A stretch of 64,000 nucleotides of DNA from Brotonthovivens ammoniilytica (GCF_025566885.1 NZ_JAOQJQ010000004.1:186001-250000), one strand, 5' to 3'; positions 45,868 through 55,084 are shown, numbered from the stretch's first letter. The notes: a model not told the origin generated them from the letters alone. Made by a program: numbers and translations.

Positions 45868-47625
45868 TTAAAATGTCCCTCCTTCCACTTGATCAGCTGA
45901 ACTCACATAATCACTCCATAATCTTTGATAAAGTGGGCATTCTGATAAAAGCTCTTCCTGCCTGCCGCAGCCAACAATCTTTCCATTTTCCACCACAAGG
46001 ATTTGATCAGCCTTCTGGATGGTCGCAAGACGATGAGCTACTACGATGAGGGTTTTTCCTTTTACAAGTTTACTGATAGCGTTTTGAATGAGATACTCAT
46101 TTTCTGGATCAGCATAGGCCGTGGCCTCATCAAGAATAATTACTCTTGCATTTTTTAGAATTGCCCTTGCGATAGTAATTCGCTGACGTTCTCCGCCAGA
46201 AAGTTTTCCTCCTGCGTCTCCGGCATTTGTATCATATCCGTTTTCCAACTTTACAATAAACTCATGACAGCAGGCAGCTTTTGCAGCAGCTACCACCTCA
46301 TCGTCTGTCGCATCCGGTTTTCCGAGCCGGATGTTTTCACGGATACTTTCATCGAACAGAAAATTGTCCTGTGCAACATAACTGACTTCACCCATCAACT
46401 GTGCGAAAGGAATCTCTTTAATATTCTTTCCGCCAAAAATAACTTTTCCTTTTGTGGCGTCCCAAAAACCAGCCATGAGTTTTGCAATCGTTGATTTTCC
46501 GGAACCGGAAGGGCCGACAATTGCTGAAACAGTACCTGGTTTGATTTCAAAGGATACATTCTTCAGAACTTCCGTCTCGTTATAAGCGAAAGAAACATTT
46601 TCAAAGCGATAGGCTGTTTCATCCAGTGCAACATTTTTTTCTGGACGTTTCAGTTCCGGTTTTTCAATAAAATCCCGTATTTGATCGAGGCAGGCTTTCA
46701 CCATATTAAATTGTTCAGAATATTTTCCTACTCGCATAAGCGGGGCAATAAATCCAATAGGAAGGATAATGCAAGTGATAAAATCTGATAATGGTAATGT
46801 TCCAGTCATATAAAGCCATGCGCCAATCGGAAGCGTTCCCAACAATGTTGTCGGCATTACAGCCTGAATGACTGCTGACCAAAGCCAACTCTGCTTCCAC
46901 CATGCCAGAGTACTGTCATGGAAGAAGTTAATTGCACCTGTAAATTTACTATAAGAAGCACTTCCTTGATTAAATGCCTTAATAACCTCTATACCATTTA
47001 CATACTCAACCAGCGTACTGTTCATCGCATTTTGTGATTTCATATAAGTGGTACTTTTATTCACATAATCGTTCATCATTCCAATGTAACCCAAAAGTCC
47101 GAGGGGAATTGTAATCAATGCAGCTAATCCCATGCGCCAGTCAAGAATAAATACCAGTAGTATACAGCATAGGGGAGCCACTACATTAGAGGTTATTTCA
47201 GGCATAAAATGAGCCATCGAATCCTCTAATTTTGAAACTGTATCTGCCATCAAATTTTTGAAATTTCCGGTCGGCGTATCCAACATGACGCCCATTGGAA
47301 CCCGAAGCATTTTATCTGCGATTTTGCTACGGATATTTTTCAATATTTTATATGTAGCCTTATGCGACATAAAAGAGGATTGATATGTAAGCCACAGTTT
47401 TAATATTTGCCCGCCCAAAGCGACTGCAAACAAGATACATACATTTTGAATAGTAGCTGTTTTGTTAAATAGTTCCGCGACTAATAATGACACTGTAATA
47501 AAGGGGGCCATCCCGAATAGTTCGCCCAGCGTTGCAAGAAAGGTTGAAAGATATAGTTGCTTTTTATTATTTCCTGCATAACTCAACAATTGCTGAATTG
47601 CTCCAGGTTTCGTTTTTTTCTTCAT
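45868..47625 (-). CDS. ABC transporter, fused permease-ATPase (YbtP/Q- or IrtA/B-like), subunit 1
   Basis: A 585-residue half-transporter with the same layout as subunit 2: six TM segments, Walker A GPSGSGKST, signature LSGGERQR, Walker B VIILDEATAYADPE, H-loop VAHRLAT. Both ATP sites of the predicted heterodimer look competent. The nearest families by memory are YbtP/YbtQ and IrtA/IrtB metallophore importers and their Firmicute relatives. AAGGAGG precedes the ATG; an imperfect palindrome (47641-47664) lies just before the RBS. Confidence 0.9.
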   Translation of the reverse strand: MKKKTKPGAIQQLLSYAGNNKKQLYLSTFLATLGELFGMAPFITVSLLVAELFNKTATIQNVCILFAVALGGQILKLWLTYQSSFMSHKATYKILKNIRSKIADKMLRVPMGVMLDTPTGNFKNLMADTVSKLEDSMAHFMPEITSNVVAPLCCILLVFILDWRMGLAALITIPLGLLGYIGMMNDYVNKSTTYMKSQNAMNSTLVEYVNGIEVIKAFNQGSASYSKFTGAINFFHDSTLAWWKQSWLWSAVIQAVMPTTLLGTLPIGAWLYMTGTLPLSDFITCIILPIGFIAPLMRVGKYSEQFNMVKACLDQIRDFIEKPELKRPEKNVALDETAYRFENVSFAYNETEVLKNVSFEIKPGTVSAIVGPSGSGKSTIAKLMAGFWDATKGKVIFGGKNIKEIPFAQLMGEVSYVAQDNFLFDESIRENIRLGKPDATDDEVVAAAKAACCHEFIVKLENGYDTNAGDAGGKLSGGERQRITIARAILKNARVIILDEATAYADPENEYLIQNAISKLVKGKTLIVVAHRLATIQKADQILVVENGKIVGCGRQEELLSECPLYQRLWSDYVSSADQVEGGTF

Positions 47626-47640
47626 GAAAAATCCTCCTTA

Positions 47641-47664
47641 AATAGGTTAGCGAAAACTAACTAT
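47641..47664 (-). promoter_or_regulatory. Imperfect palindrome before the ABC genes
   Basis: AATAGGTTAG-CGAAAA-CTAACTATT. The half-sites resemble DtxR/IdeR half-sites (GGTTAG, CTAAC), but the spacing is larger than in the classic 19-bp box. It could be a metalloregulator operator between tetR and the transporter genes. Confidence 0.35.
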
Positions 47665-47692
47665 TTGGCAAAAAATAAATGGCAAAAGCCAC

Positions 47693-48319
47693 TTATTTTA
47701 GTGGAAGCCCTAATACACCATACCAGCCATAGTGCTGGAATTTTATGATATTTTTTACATAATCCTCCGCCTTTTTATAAGGAACATCGTGCAAAACACA
47801 CTCACATAGTGCAGTAATATATCCATGCGTCAAAATGTGTATTTCTATATCGTTTGGCAGACATTTCGCATATCCCGCTTCATATGCCGCCTTTACAAAT
47901 AGGGCATTCTGTTTCGTATATTGAATTGTAATTTCTTCTATAAAGTTTTCGACGCGAGAACCTTTGCTGCATTTCAGCAAGAGTTGAAATTCCTCCAAAT
48001 GCTCGTACATATAGTTGACATATGTCATTGCCTGAACATATGACGCTTCAACAGAATCCCTTTCAATAGCTTCTCTAATTCCAACTTTATCGTAAGGTTC
48101 TGCATTATCCAGAAAATCTAATGTATAATGGTAAACATCTTCGATTAAGGCAAAAAACAACGCTTCTTTATCCTTAAAATGTCGATATATTGCACCTGTT
48201 GTAACCTTTGCAGCGGTAACAATATCTTTAAGCTGCGTTGCCTGAAAGCCTTTTTTTAGGAATTCCACTTTCGCACATTCCATAATTCGCTCTCTTGTCA
48301 AGTCGGAACAGTAACTCAA
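47693..48319 (-). CDS. TetR/AcrR-family regulator
   Basis: A 208-residue repressor with the typical N-terminal helix-turn-helix (ILMEC-type first helix, then LKDIVTAAKVTTGAIYRHF) and an all-helical ligand domain. It is the first gene of the cargo operon, and a 15-bp palindrome lies next to the promoter upstream, so it probably represses its own operon. The ligand may be the transported compound. Confidence 0.88.
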   Translation of the reverse strand: MSYCSDLTRERIMECAKVEFLKKGFQATQLKDIVTAAKVTTGAIYRHFKDKEALFFALIEDVYHYTLDFLDNAEPYDKVGIREAIERDSVEASYVQAMTYVNYMYEHLEEFQLLLKCSKGSRVENFIEEITIQYTKQNALFVKAAYEAGYAKCLPNDIEIHILTHGYITALCECVLHDVPYKKAEDYVKNIIKFQHYGWYGVLGLPLK

Positions 48320-48356
48320 AATATTTTCTCCCTTCTCTGATAATCGCTTTATTTAA

Positions 48357-48371
48357 GATAATCTAATTATC
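48357..48371 (-). promoter_or_regulatory. Probable TetR operator
   Basis: GATAAT-CTA-ATTATC is a perfect 6-3-6 palindrome, 11 bases downstream of the -10 box. A further GATAATC lies at 48339-48345. Position suits repression by the adjacent TetR protein. Confidence 0.55.
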
Positions 48372-48382
48372 AAACCAAAATC

Positions 48383-48411
48383 AGAATAGCATATTTTTGT
48401 CTTGCTGTCAA
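48383..48411 (-). promoter_or_regulatory. Promoter of the cargo operon
   Basis: On the minus strand TTGACA (48411-48406) and TATTCT (48388-48383) are separated by 17 bases, a near-consensus vegetative promoter about 65 bases before the tetR start. Confidence 0.75.
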
Positions 48412-48443
48412 GGGGACGATGCTTTTGTTATTATCATTATGTA

Positions 48444-48478
48444 CCCAGCCGCCTGTGCGGCTGGGCTTCTTCTTTTTT
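48444..48478 (+). terminator. Hairpin with T-rich tail at the cargo edge
   Basis: CCCAGCCGC-CTGT-GCGGCTGGG is a perfect 9-bp stem followed by CTTCTTCTTTTTT on the plus strand. No plus-strand gene precedes it. It marks the change from AT-rich cargo to GC-rich transfer genes. Confidence 0.5.
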
Positions 48479-48485
48479 GGAGCTG

Positions 48486-50297
48486 TTAACAGGCAGGTGT
48501 GCCATACCCGTAAATCTCATAGTATCCCACGGGATAGCTGTTCTGTCGCACGGAGTCGCCAGAGTTGCCCTCCACGGTGTAGACGCGGCCATTCTCCACC
48601 TTCTCCACAATCCCCACATGGTCGGAAGAACCGTCTTGGCCTCCATCATCCCAGTCAAAAAAGATGATGTCGCCGGGGCGCGGCTCATAGCTGTTATCCT
48701 GCCACAGCCCACGCTCCTGGAACCAGGGAACACCCTGGGACGCGCAGGCCGCAAACTTCGGGATCACGCCGGCTTCGATATAACCGCACTCATTGGCGCA
48801 CCAGCTTACAAAGCAGGCGCACCATTCCACACGACTGCCAAAGCCGTACCAGCTCCAGTACGGTTCGCCGCCAACATTGCCCACCTGGGAGAGCGCCACC
48901 GTGACGATTTCGCCATCCCCTCCGGTAATGCCGTAAAGCACCTGGGACCAAAGGGAATTGTTCTCATCGGCTAAAAGTTCCGCCATCTGTTCCCGCTGGT
49001 CCTCGTTAAAGCCGAACTGGTTGGCCATTTCCTCCGCAGTCTTGTGGCTGACAGTGATATACAGATAGGTTTGCGTGACCGTGGTTTCCGTTTCCACGAT
49101 ATTGCCGTTGCCGTCATCGGATGTTTCAATCACTGTTTCCGTCTGGGTGGACGTGCTGGACGAGATCTCATTCATCTGCCAGAAGATGTCCTTTAACAGC
49201 TCTAGCTTCTCATCATCCATGGTGGCCACTTCCTGGGCGTTGTCCGAATCGGTGGTGGTTTTGACGGCGTAAACCGCCAATACCTCTTTCCACACAGCGC
49301 GGGAACCGGACATCTCCAACACATCATAGCTGTGGGACGTCTTGATCTCATCCAGGTTCTCCTGGTAATCTGTATTGATCTCCTGTACAGCAGTCTGCAT
49401 GGTCTGCCCGGTGCCGGAATCCTCGCCGGAAAAGAAAATCCCAAAGCAGGAGCCGATAATCATACCGATGAGGCAGATTACAATAATTACCAGCACGGCG
49501 ATCCAGCCCCCGGCAGCGATGGCGGCAATCAGCGCCTTGGTGGCTGCAATGATGGCTTTCACCGCCGCAACCGTAGCCTTGACCGCTGCCTTTGCCGCAA
49601 CTACCGCAGTTCGAGCCGCTATGCGGGCGGCATGAGCTGCAGCCCTGGCCGCCCGCGCCGTGGCCTGGGCAGTCCGCTGGGCAGCTTTAGCCGCCTGTTG
49701 GCTGGTCTTGATACTGGCCTTGGCAGTCTTTTCCGCCGTCTTAATGGATTTGCTGGTGGTTTTTATGGTTCCCTTGGCCGTGGAAGAAGCCTGCTTGATG
49801 TTTTTTCGGCCCCTGTCCACTGTCTTAATGCCTTTCTTGCCGCGGTCCAGGGTCTTGATGGCCCCGCGCTCCTGACGGACCGCCTTGGCCGGCTCGGAAA
49901 CCGTATCGGCTGCCTGACGGCCACTCCAGCGTGTGGCGGGCTGCCCAGCCTGCTGAGCCGCCTGTTTCTCCGCTTGTTTTTTCGGCTGTTCGGCTGCGGC
50001 TTTCCGCTTTTGGATTTTCTCCTTGAGCTGGGAGATATTCTCCTTAGTCGTCTGAACCCCTCTGCGGCCCTGTTTATCAAACTGGTGAACCGCTTCATGG
50101 GTGACGTTATCCACCCCAGCGGAAAGGCGGTCGGACGCATATTCACCAGGAGAGCTTTCCTCCGCATACAGGCTGTGGTCGGCCTTATCCTTGGTGCGGA
50201 TATATGCCTCCTTCATCCGTTCAGAAGCAACCGCCGCTTTATCAATCGCTTTAATGCCTTTTTTCGCAGAAACTCTTGTTTTTATACCCTTGCCCAT
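48486..50297 (-). CDS. Transfer-associated CHAP/NlpC-type cell-wall hydrolase (VirB1-like)
   Basis: A 603-residue protein. The first ~230 residues are basic and Ala/Lys-rich with heptad-like AAKAA repeats, followed by a TM segment (about 275-300). The extracellular part ends in a CHAP domain (about residues 470-603) with Cys in VEWCACFVSWC and His in SSDHVGIVEKV. It would cut peptidoglycan locally so the transfer channel can cross the wall. AAGGAGG lies before the ATG at 50297. It is the last gene of the transfer operon. Confidence 0.85.
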   Translation of the reverse strand: MGKGIKTRVSAKKGIKAIDKAAVASERMKEAYIRTKDKADHSLYAEESSPGEYASDRLSAGVDNVTHEAVHQFDKQGRRGVQTTKENISQLKEKIQKRKAAAEQPKKQAEKQAAQQAGQPATRWSGRQAADTVSEPAKAVRQERGAIKTLDRGKKGIKTVDRGRKNIKQASSTAKGTIKTTSKSIKTAEKTAKASIKTSQQAAKAAQRTAQATARAARAAAHAARIAARTAVVAAKAAVKATVAAVKAIIAATKALIAAIAAGGWIAVLVIIVICLIGMIIGSCFGIFFSGEDSGTGQTMQTAVQEINTDYQENLDEIKTSHSYDVLEMSGSRAVWKEVLAVYAVKTTTDSDNAQEVATMDDEKLELLKDIFWQMNEISSSTSTQTETVIETSDDGNGNIVETETTVTQTYLYITVSHKTAEEMANQFGFNEDQREQMAELLADENNSLWSQVLYGITGGDGEIVTVALSQVGNVGGEPYWSWYGFGSRVEWCACFVSWCANECGYIEAGVIPKFAACASQGVPWFQERGLWQDNSYEPRPGDIIFFDWDDGGQDGSSDHVGIVEKVENGRVYTVEGNSGDSVRQNSYPVGYYEIYGYGTPAC

Positions 50298-50330
50298 GGG
50301 CTTCACCTCCTTCCCCGGGCGGGGCCGCCC

Positions 50331-51119
50331 TTATTCCTCCAGCAGCTTGGCGACAACCACCATCCGCCCGTTGGTTCGGGAATACTCGCAGGTGGAAAGG
50401 GTAATGAGCTGGTCGCCGTATTCCGCAGTCACGCCCGTGTCATAGAGCGCCAGTTCCTTGCACTTGGCAATAAACTCGTCAAAATCTTCTTCCTGTTCGG
50501 CCCGGACGAAGTGGTAATACTTGAAGCCTTGCTCTGAGTAGGCCACCGTCTTAAATGCGGCGATTACCTCATACTCGCCAAAGCTGTCCAGCGTATCAAA
50601 ATGAATGGTCTTGTGGTCCTGGTAGAAATCCTCACTCTCGTACTTGCACAGATCGGAGAACATACTGCCGTTGTTCATGTGATGGCCGTACAGCATCAGA
50701 TTGTCGGAAATGCCGACGTCGCAGTTTTCCTGCATATAGGGCACCCCATAGCTGCTGTACGACTTATCAAAAGCGTGCTTCAGATAGAAGTTGGGGTTAT
50801 CCTTGGTCTGCATGACGGGATAATCAATCCGGGTGCCGGGAATAGAAATCCAGCCCACCAAATCGCTGTTCTTGGCGTACACATCCGCATACTTTTCAAA
50901 AGCCGTGAGTTCTTCCGGCTCCTGGGCCGGGTCATCGGCCAGCTCCAGCGCGGGCAACTCCACATCTTCCTTGACCAGCCCGGCCACCTCGTCAAAGGCT
51001 TCGGCGCTTTGCTTTTGGTCCAGATATTCGCGGGCCAACATAGCCCCGGAGAAAAGGAACAGGGCGGCACAAAAGGCCGCCCCAGCGATCATCAGTCTGC
51101 TTTTCACTTTGTCACTCAT
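50331..51119 (-). CDS. srtB: Class B sortase
   Basis: A 262-residue membrane-anchored transpeptidase: N-terminal TM (about 10-30), then the sortase barrel with catalytic His in LMLYGHHMNNG, Cys in TLSTCEYS and Arg in RTNGRMVVV. The DLVGWISIPGTRIDYPVMQ region is typical of class B. It would anchor element-encoded surface proteins to the wall. No protein with a clear sorting signal was seen in the window, so its substrate may be in the missing part of the element or in the host. AGGAGG precedes the ATG. Confidence 0.92.
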   Translation of the reverse strand: MSDKVKSRLMIAGAAFCAALFLFSGAMLAREYLDQKQSAEAFDEVAGLVKEDVELPALELADDPAQEPEELTAFEKYADVYAKNSDLVGWISIPGTRIDYPVMQTKDNPNFYLKHAFDKSYSSYGVPYMQENCDVGISDNLMLYGHHMNNGSMFSDLCKYESEDFYQDHKTIHFDTLDSFGEYEVIAAFKTVAYSEQGFKYYHFVRAEQEEDFDEFIAKCKELALYDTGVTAEYGDQLITLSTCEYSRTNGRMVVVAKLLEE

Positions 51120-51136
51120 ATTTCACCCTCCTGTAC

Positions 51137-51889
51137 TTATCGTGCCTGTTCCTTGCTGGCCGCTTGGCGGCGCTGCCCGGCCTGGGCCGATCTCAACCCC
51201 TGCAGTTCGGTTTTCACCGATGAGCGCCCGCCATTGATTCGCTCCACCGTGAGCGCCATGTCGCGTTCCATTTCCGAAAACACCTTGCCGCAAGACAGCA
51301 CAAAGCTCCGCAGCTTGGCAAGCACACCCTTATCCGCAGATAATTCCTTGCTTTCCTGGGGTTCCTTTCCCGTAAGGGCAAGCCCGGCGTTTTTGATGTG
51401 GCCACCCGCCTGGTGCAATTCTTCCCGCATGGAGTCCAGTCTCACAGCGAGTTGCCCCATGCTTTTTTCCGAATGGGCAAAGCCCCGTCCCATCCGGGAA
51501 AGAACTGAGGGGATGTGCAGGGCCTGGGCCGCATGGCACAGGGCAGAGCGCCCTTTTTCCCGGAAGGTCTGCACCATCTGCTTTGCAGATGAAATGAGGT
51601 TTTCCTTTGCCGTGGAAACCATCACTTTGGTCTGGCGGACTTTACCCTCCACAGTGTCCGCAAGCTGGGAGCACCGTGCGCGGATTCCCTTGTCGTGGAG
51701 CTTGCCCACCTCCAGGCGCATTTCCTTCATTTCGTCCATCATCTGGGACAGCTTTTCTTCCATACCGTCGATATAGCCCACCAGGGCCTGTACTTCTTCC
51801 TTCTGCTTTTGAAGCCCGCTCTGTTCCAGAACGGAAATCAGGTCTATGATCTGCGGGTGGTCCCGCAACGTAAGAGCCGGTTCAGCCAT
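51137..51889 (-). CDS. Helical element protein (DUF6674-like), function unknown
   Basis: A 250-residue, mostly helical soluble protein with coiled-coil stretches (about 30-65, GYIDGMEEKLSQMMDEMKEM). From memory it matches a conserved family of Tn1549-like elements (DUF6674). No enzyme motif is seen. It lies between the sortase and the VirB4 gene cluster with GGAGG before the ATG, so it is part of the transfer operon. Confidence 0.7.
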   Translation of the reverse strand: MAEPALTLRDHPQIIDLISVLEQSGLQKQKEEVQALVGYIDGMEEKLSQMMDEMKEMRLEVGKLHDKGIRARCSQLADTVEGKVRQTKVMVSTAKENLISSAKQMVQTFREKGRSALCHAAQALHIPSVLSRMGRGFAHSEKSMGQLAVRLDSMREELHQAGGHIKNAGLALTGKEPQESKELSADKGVLAKLRSFVLSCGKVFSEMERDMALTVERINGGRSSVKTELQGLRSAQAGQRRQAASKEQAR

Positions 51890-51915
51890 TGTTCATTCCT
51901 CCATTCTCAAACGTA

Positions 51916-52320
51916 TCATCGCGCCGGTTCCGCCTGCTTTCTTACAGGGGGCAGCTCCCGGCAGTATTTCGGGTAACGGATTTTCACGCCTTCCATAAAG
52001 TAGGGGGCGAACTCGCAGCAGAACAAATCCTCCGGGGAATAGGCGTTGCTGTGCTCCGGGTCGGTATAGCCGTTCCAGAGATTAAAAGCAAGGCGGCACA
52101 CCCGGACGGTGCCGCTGGTCTGCCAGCCGCCGTGCATACCATCCGGCTCGATACAGTCCTGCTTGAAGTCAAACATCTGGCGGATGTTTGACCGCGTTTC
52201 CGGGGCAATCCCCATCACATAGAAAAAGGCCCGGTGGTAACAGTCGTTCCTCCGAGCCTCGCTCATCATATCCAAAAAGAAATCCCGGTGTTCCGGGGAC
52301 GCAAAGCGAAGATTGCTCAT
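51916..52320 (-). CDS. Small element protein (DUF6075-like), function unknown
   Basis: A 134-residue soluble protein rich in aromatic residues (RRNDCYHRAFFYVMGI, RLAFNLWNGYTD). From memory it belongs to DUF6075, common beside virB4 in such elements. Its ATG overlaps the virB4 stop (ATGA), with GGAGGTG inside the virB4 end, so translation is coupled. Role unknown. Confidence 0.72.
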   Translation of the reverse strand: MSNLRFASPEHRDFFLDMMSEARRNDCYHRAFFYVMGIAPETRSNIRQMFDFKQDCIEPDGMHGGWQTSGTVRVCRLAFNLWNGYTDPEHSNAYSPEDLFCCEFAPYFMEGVKIRYPKYCRELPPVRKQAEPAR

Positions 52321-54674
52321 ACCGGCACCTCCTCGCCGCCGAATACGCCTTCACCGGGCTTGGTCGTCATCAGGGCATAGAGCTTGGTGTCACGGGGGAA
52401 TCGGTTGATGAACGGCACCAGGGCGCTGCCATACCGGATGAGGCCGCAGCCAGCGTCCGCATTGGTGACATAGCTCATCTGCTCGTTGGAGATATTGAGG
52501 AGCTTCGCCAGCTTTGCCCGGTCGGACGCCGCCTGGTTCAGCATGACGATAAACTCCGAGTTAGAGAGCATGGTGCTGGCCTGGACGGAATCCAAAAGGT
52601 ACTCCACGTTCTGGGTGATAGCAGTCGGGTAGGCCCCACGCTTTCTAAACTGCCTCCATGCGGAATTAAAGAAAATGCCGCTTTGCTCATTCTCAAACAT
52701 CACATGGAACTCGTCGATGAACACATGGGTGCGCTTGCCCCGTTTCCAGTTGAGGGTGACGCGGTTGAGGATCGTATCGGTGATGACCAGGGAACCGGCA
52801 GGCTTTAGCTGCTCGCCCAGGCCGTGGATGTCGAACACCACATAGGGCTTGTTCAAATCCACCGTGCTTTCCCGGCCAAAGATGTCCAGGGAACCGGTGG
52901 TGTAAAGCTCCAGGGAAAGGGCGATCTCCCTGGCCTTATCCTCCGGCTGCTCCAGCAGTTTTTGACGCAGGTCGCAGAGGGTAGCCACCCTCCCGGCATT
53001 CTCCGCCTCCGGGTACACCAGGGCGGTGCAGCGGTCGATGATGGATTTATGCTGCGGCCCCACGCCGCGCTTGTCGATCTGCTCGATGAGGGACATGACA
53101 AACTGGCTCTTTTCCACGATGGGGTTTTGCTCACCGTAGCCCTCCACCATATACATGGCGTTGAGGCGGTCCTTGCCGCCTGCCACCAGATGGGCCACCG
53201 TCGCTTTCTCCCGGCCCAGGGCTTTGACGAGTGCGCCAAATTCTCCCTCCGGGTCACAGATCAGGATGTCGTCATTTGCGTAATCTGGGTGGAGCATAAG
53301 AAACGCGATCAGCTCCTTGGCGCTGAAGGACTTGCCCGCGCCGGGGACGCCCAGCAGGAAGGCCGACTGGTTCAAAAGGTTCGCCTTGTTGCACATGATG
53401 AGGTTGTGGGAAATGGCGTTCTCTCCAAAGTAAATGCCGCCCTTATCCTGGATCTCCTGGACCTTGAAGGGGATGAATACGGCCAGGGATTCCGTGGTGA
53501 GGGTACGGAAGGCGTTGATTTTCCGCACCCCGATGGGCAGGGCGGTGTTCAGGCCATCAAGCTGCTGGAACTTGAGCACCGCAAGCTGGCACATGTGCTT
53601 TCGCGCCACGGAAAGCACCGCTTCGGTATCGCTGTCAAGCTGCTCCTTGGTGTCGGCGGTGATGGCCAGGGTCATCACCGCGAACATCATCCTCTGGTCG
53701 CGGGTGGTGAGGTCATCCAAAAACTCCTTGCTTTCCTTGCGCTGCAATTCCATATCGTAGGGGACCACAGCAGAGAAGTTGTTGTTGGCGTTCTGGCGGC
53801 GCTGCCAGTTGGTGATGTTGGTTTCCACACCCAGCAGGCGGTTTTCCACCTCCCGCACGGCCTCATCCGTGGGAACCGGCACAATGTCGATGGAGAACAT
53901 CAGATTTCGGTTGAAATCGGTAAGCTCCGTCACCATGTTATCCTTAATATAAGAGGCGTAGTCTTTGAGGAACAGCACCCGGCAGAACTTGCCGCCCAGC
54001 TTCAGATAGTCGCTCTTTTTTTCGATCCCGTCCGGGCAGATATAGTCCTTGAAGCTGTGGCCCCGCTTCATCATCTCACGGGCATTGAAAACAAACTCGG
54101 ATTCCTCGCCTTGGCGGTAGAAGTCGTGCAGGATACGCAGGCGCTCGGTGGCGTCCAGCTCCACGCACTTGGAGCCAAGGGCCGCAAAGTGGGAAATCAG
54201 GTCGGCTCCCACACGAGAAAAATAGGCGCGGGCCTCCTCAATATCCTTCTTCACCACGGAGATGGTGATATACTTTTCCTGCATAATGCCGTTGGCTCCG
54301 GTGGCTTTATCCAGCAGCATTTGGTTATATTCCCCCCGGTACTCATCCCGGAAATCCCCCTGCATGGGCATGAGGATGGACGTTTCAAAGTTGGCCTGAT
54401 TCATACGGCGGTTATTGATGGTGATTTTCGTCACCGCACCGGAATCCAGGGAATTGAGCAGCTCCGAATAGGTGAGGAACATGGATTCCTTGTCCTCGCG
54501 GCTGGCCACCAGATAGTTGATGTCGCTGAATTTATAGGTTTTGGAGAACTTGTTCCCCACAAGGAAGATGCCGTCCGGCCAGATACGGCGGACGGGGATC
54601 ACATCCTGCACCTTCCGGGGGACGGTGTAACGCTCCTTTTCCTGCTTGGACATGGTTTTGATGGTCTTAATCAT
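52317..54674 (-). CDS. VirB4-family conjugation ATPase
   Basis: A 785-residue ATPase that powers the type IV secretion channel. The C-terminal RecA-like domain has Walker A LGVPGAGKSFSAKE (about residue 435), Walker B HVFIDEFHVMFEN and a QNVEYLL motif. The N-terminal half is the VirB4 membrane-side domain. GAAGGAGG precedes the ATG, and it overlaps PrgI by 8 bases. A long plus-strand open frame opposite it (52824-54698) is a GC-rich shadow. Confidence 0.93.
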   Translation of the reverse strand: MIKTIKTMSKQEKERYTVPRKVQDVIPVRRIWPDGIFLVGNKFSKTYKFSDINYLVASREDKESMFLTYSELLNSLDSGAVTKITINNRRMNQANFETSILMPMQGDFRDEYRGEYNQMLLDKATGANGIMQEKYITISVVKKDIEEARAYFSRVGADLISHFAALGSKCVELDATERLRILHDFYRQGEESEFVFNAREMMKRGHSFKDYICPDGIEKKSDYLKLGGKFCRVLFLKDYASYIKDNMVTELTDFNRNLMFSIDIVPVPTDEAVREVENRLLGVETNITNWQRRQNANNNFSAVVPYDMELQRKESKEFLDDLTTRDQRMMFAVMTLAITADTKEQLDSDTEAVLSVARKHMCQLAVLKFQQLDGLNTALPIGVRKINAFRTLTTESLAVFIPFKVQEIQDKGGIYFGENAISHNLIMCNKANLLNQSAFLLGVPGAGKSFSAKELIAFLMLHPDYANDDILICDPEGEFGALVKALGREKATVAHLVAGGKDRLNAMYMVEGYGEQNPIVEKSQFVMSLIEQIDKRGVGPQHKSIIDRCTALVYPEAENAGRVATLCDLRQKLLEQPEDKAREIALSLELYTTGSLDIFGRESTVDLNKPYVVFDIHGLGEQLKPAGSLVITDTILNRVTLNWKRGKRTHVFIDEFHVMFENEQSGIFFNSAWRQFRKRGAYPTAITQNVEYLLDSVQASTMLSNSEFIVMLNQAASDRAKLAKLLNISNEQMSYVTNADAGCGLIRYGSALVPFINRFPRDTKLYALMTTKPGEGVFGGEEVPV

Positions 54675-55080
54675 GCTTGGCCTCCTTCCGTTTGCTAAAG
54701 TGTTTCGGCTCCTTCCGGCGCTTCTTGCCGGGCCGCCCGGTTTGCAGCTCCTCGATGGTATCTTTCAGGGCCGCATAGTAGTAGTTGCTGTCCTCGAACT
54801 TAAACTCCTTCGGCTCCAGCATTTCCGAGCGCAGCCACGCCCAGATAAATTGTTCCGCCGTCATACCGTGATAGGTGATGAACCCCAGCATGGCAAAGGG
54901 GGCCGCCCCCAAAATGCACATCCAGGACAGGGTTTCCACCCCAAAGTAGGGGCGCAGGATAAAGTAAAGGCCCACGGCCACGCTGCAGGCGAGGACAGAA
55001 AAGATGAACTGCCGCATACTCAGCCCGAAAAACATGGATTCGGTGTAGTTGCGGATTTCCCGGTTGATCTTGACTTCCAA
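54667..55080 (-). CDS. PrgI-family transfer membrane protein
   Basis: A 137-residue protein with two TM segments (about 25-45 and 52-72) and a basic tail, matching the PrgI (VirB3-like) family found directly before virB4. The start is a TTG, supported by GAGGTG five bases upstream and the family N-terminus MEVKINREIRNYTE. It overlaps the virB4 start, so the two are coupled. Confidence 0.85.
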   Translation of the reverse strand: MEVKINREIRNYTESMFFGLSMRQFIFSVLACSVAVGLYFILRPYFGVETLSWMCILGAAPFAMLGFITYHGMTAEQFIWAWLRSEMLEPKEFKFEDSNYYYAALKDTIEELQTGRPGKKRRKEPKHFSKRKEAKHD

Positions 55081-55084
55081 AATA

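Noticed and set aside
49500..49900. Repetitive DNA in the CHAP protein gene as a repeat array
   Set aside because: The periodicity comes from Ala/Lys-rich helical coding sequence (AAKAA-type), not from a CRISPR or tandem-repeat array.
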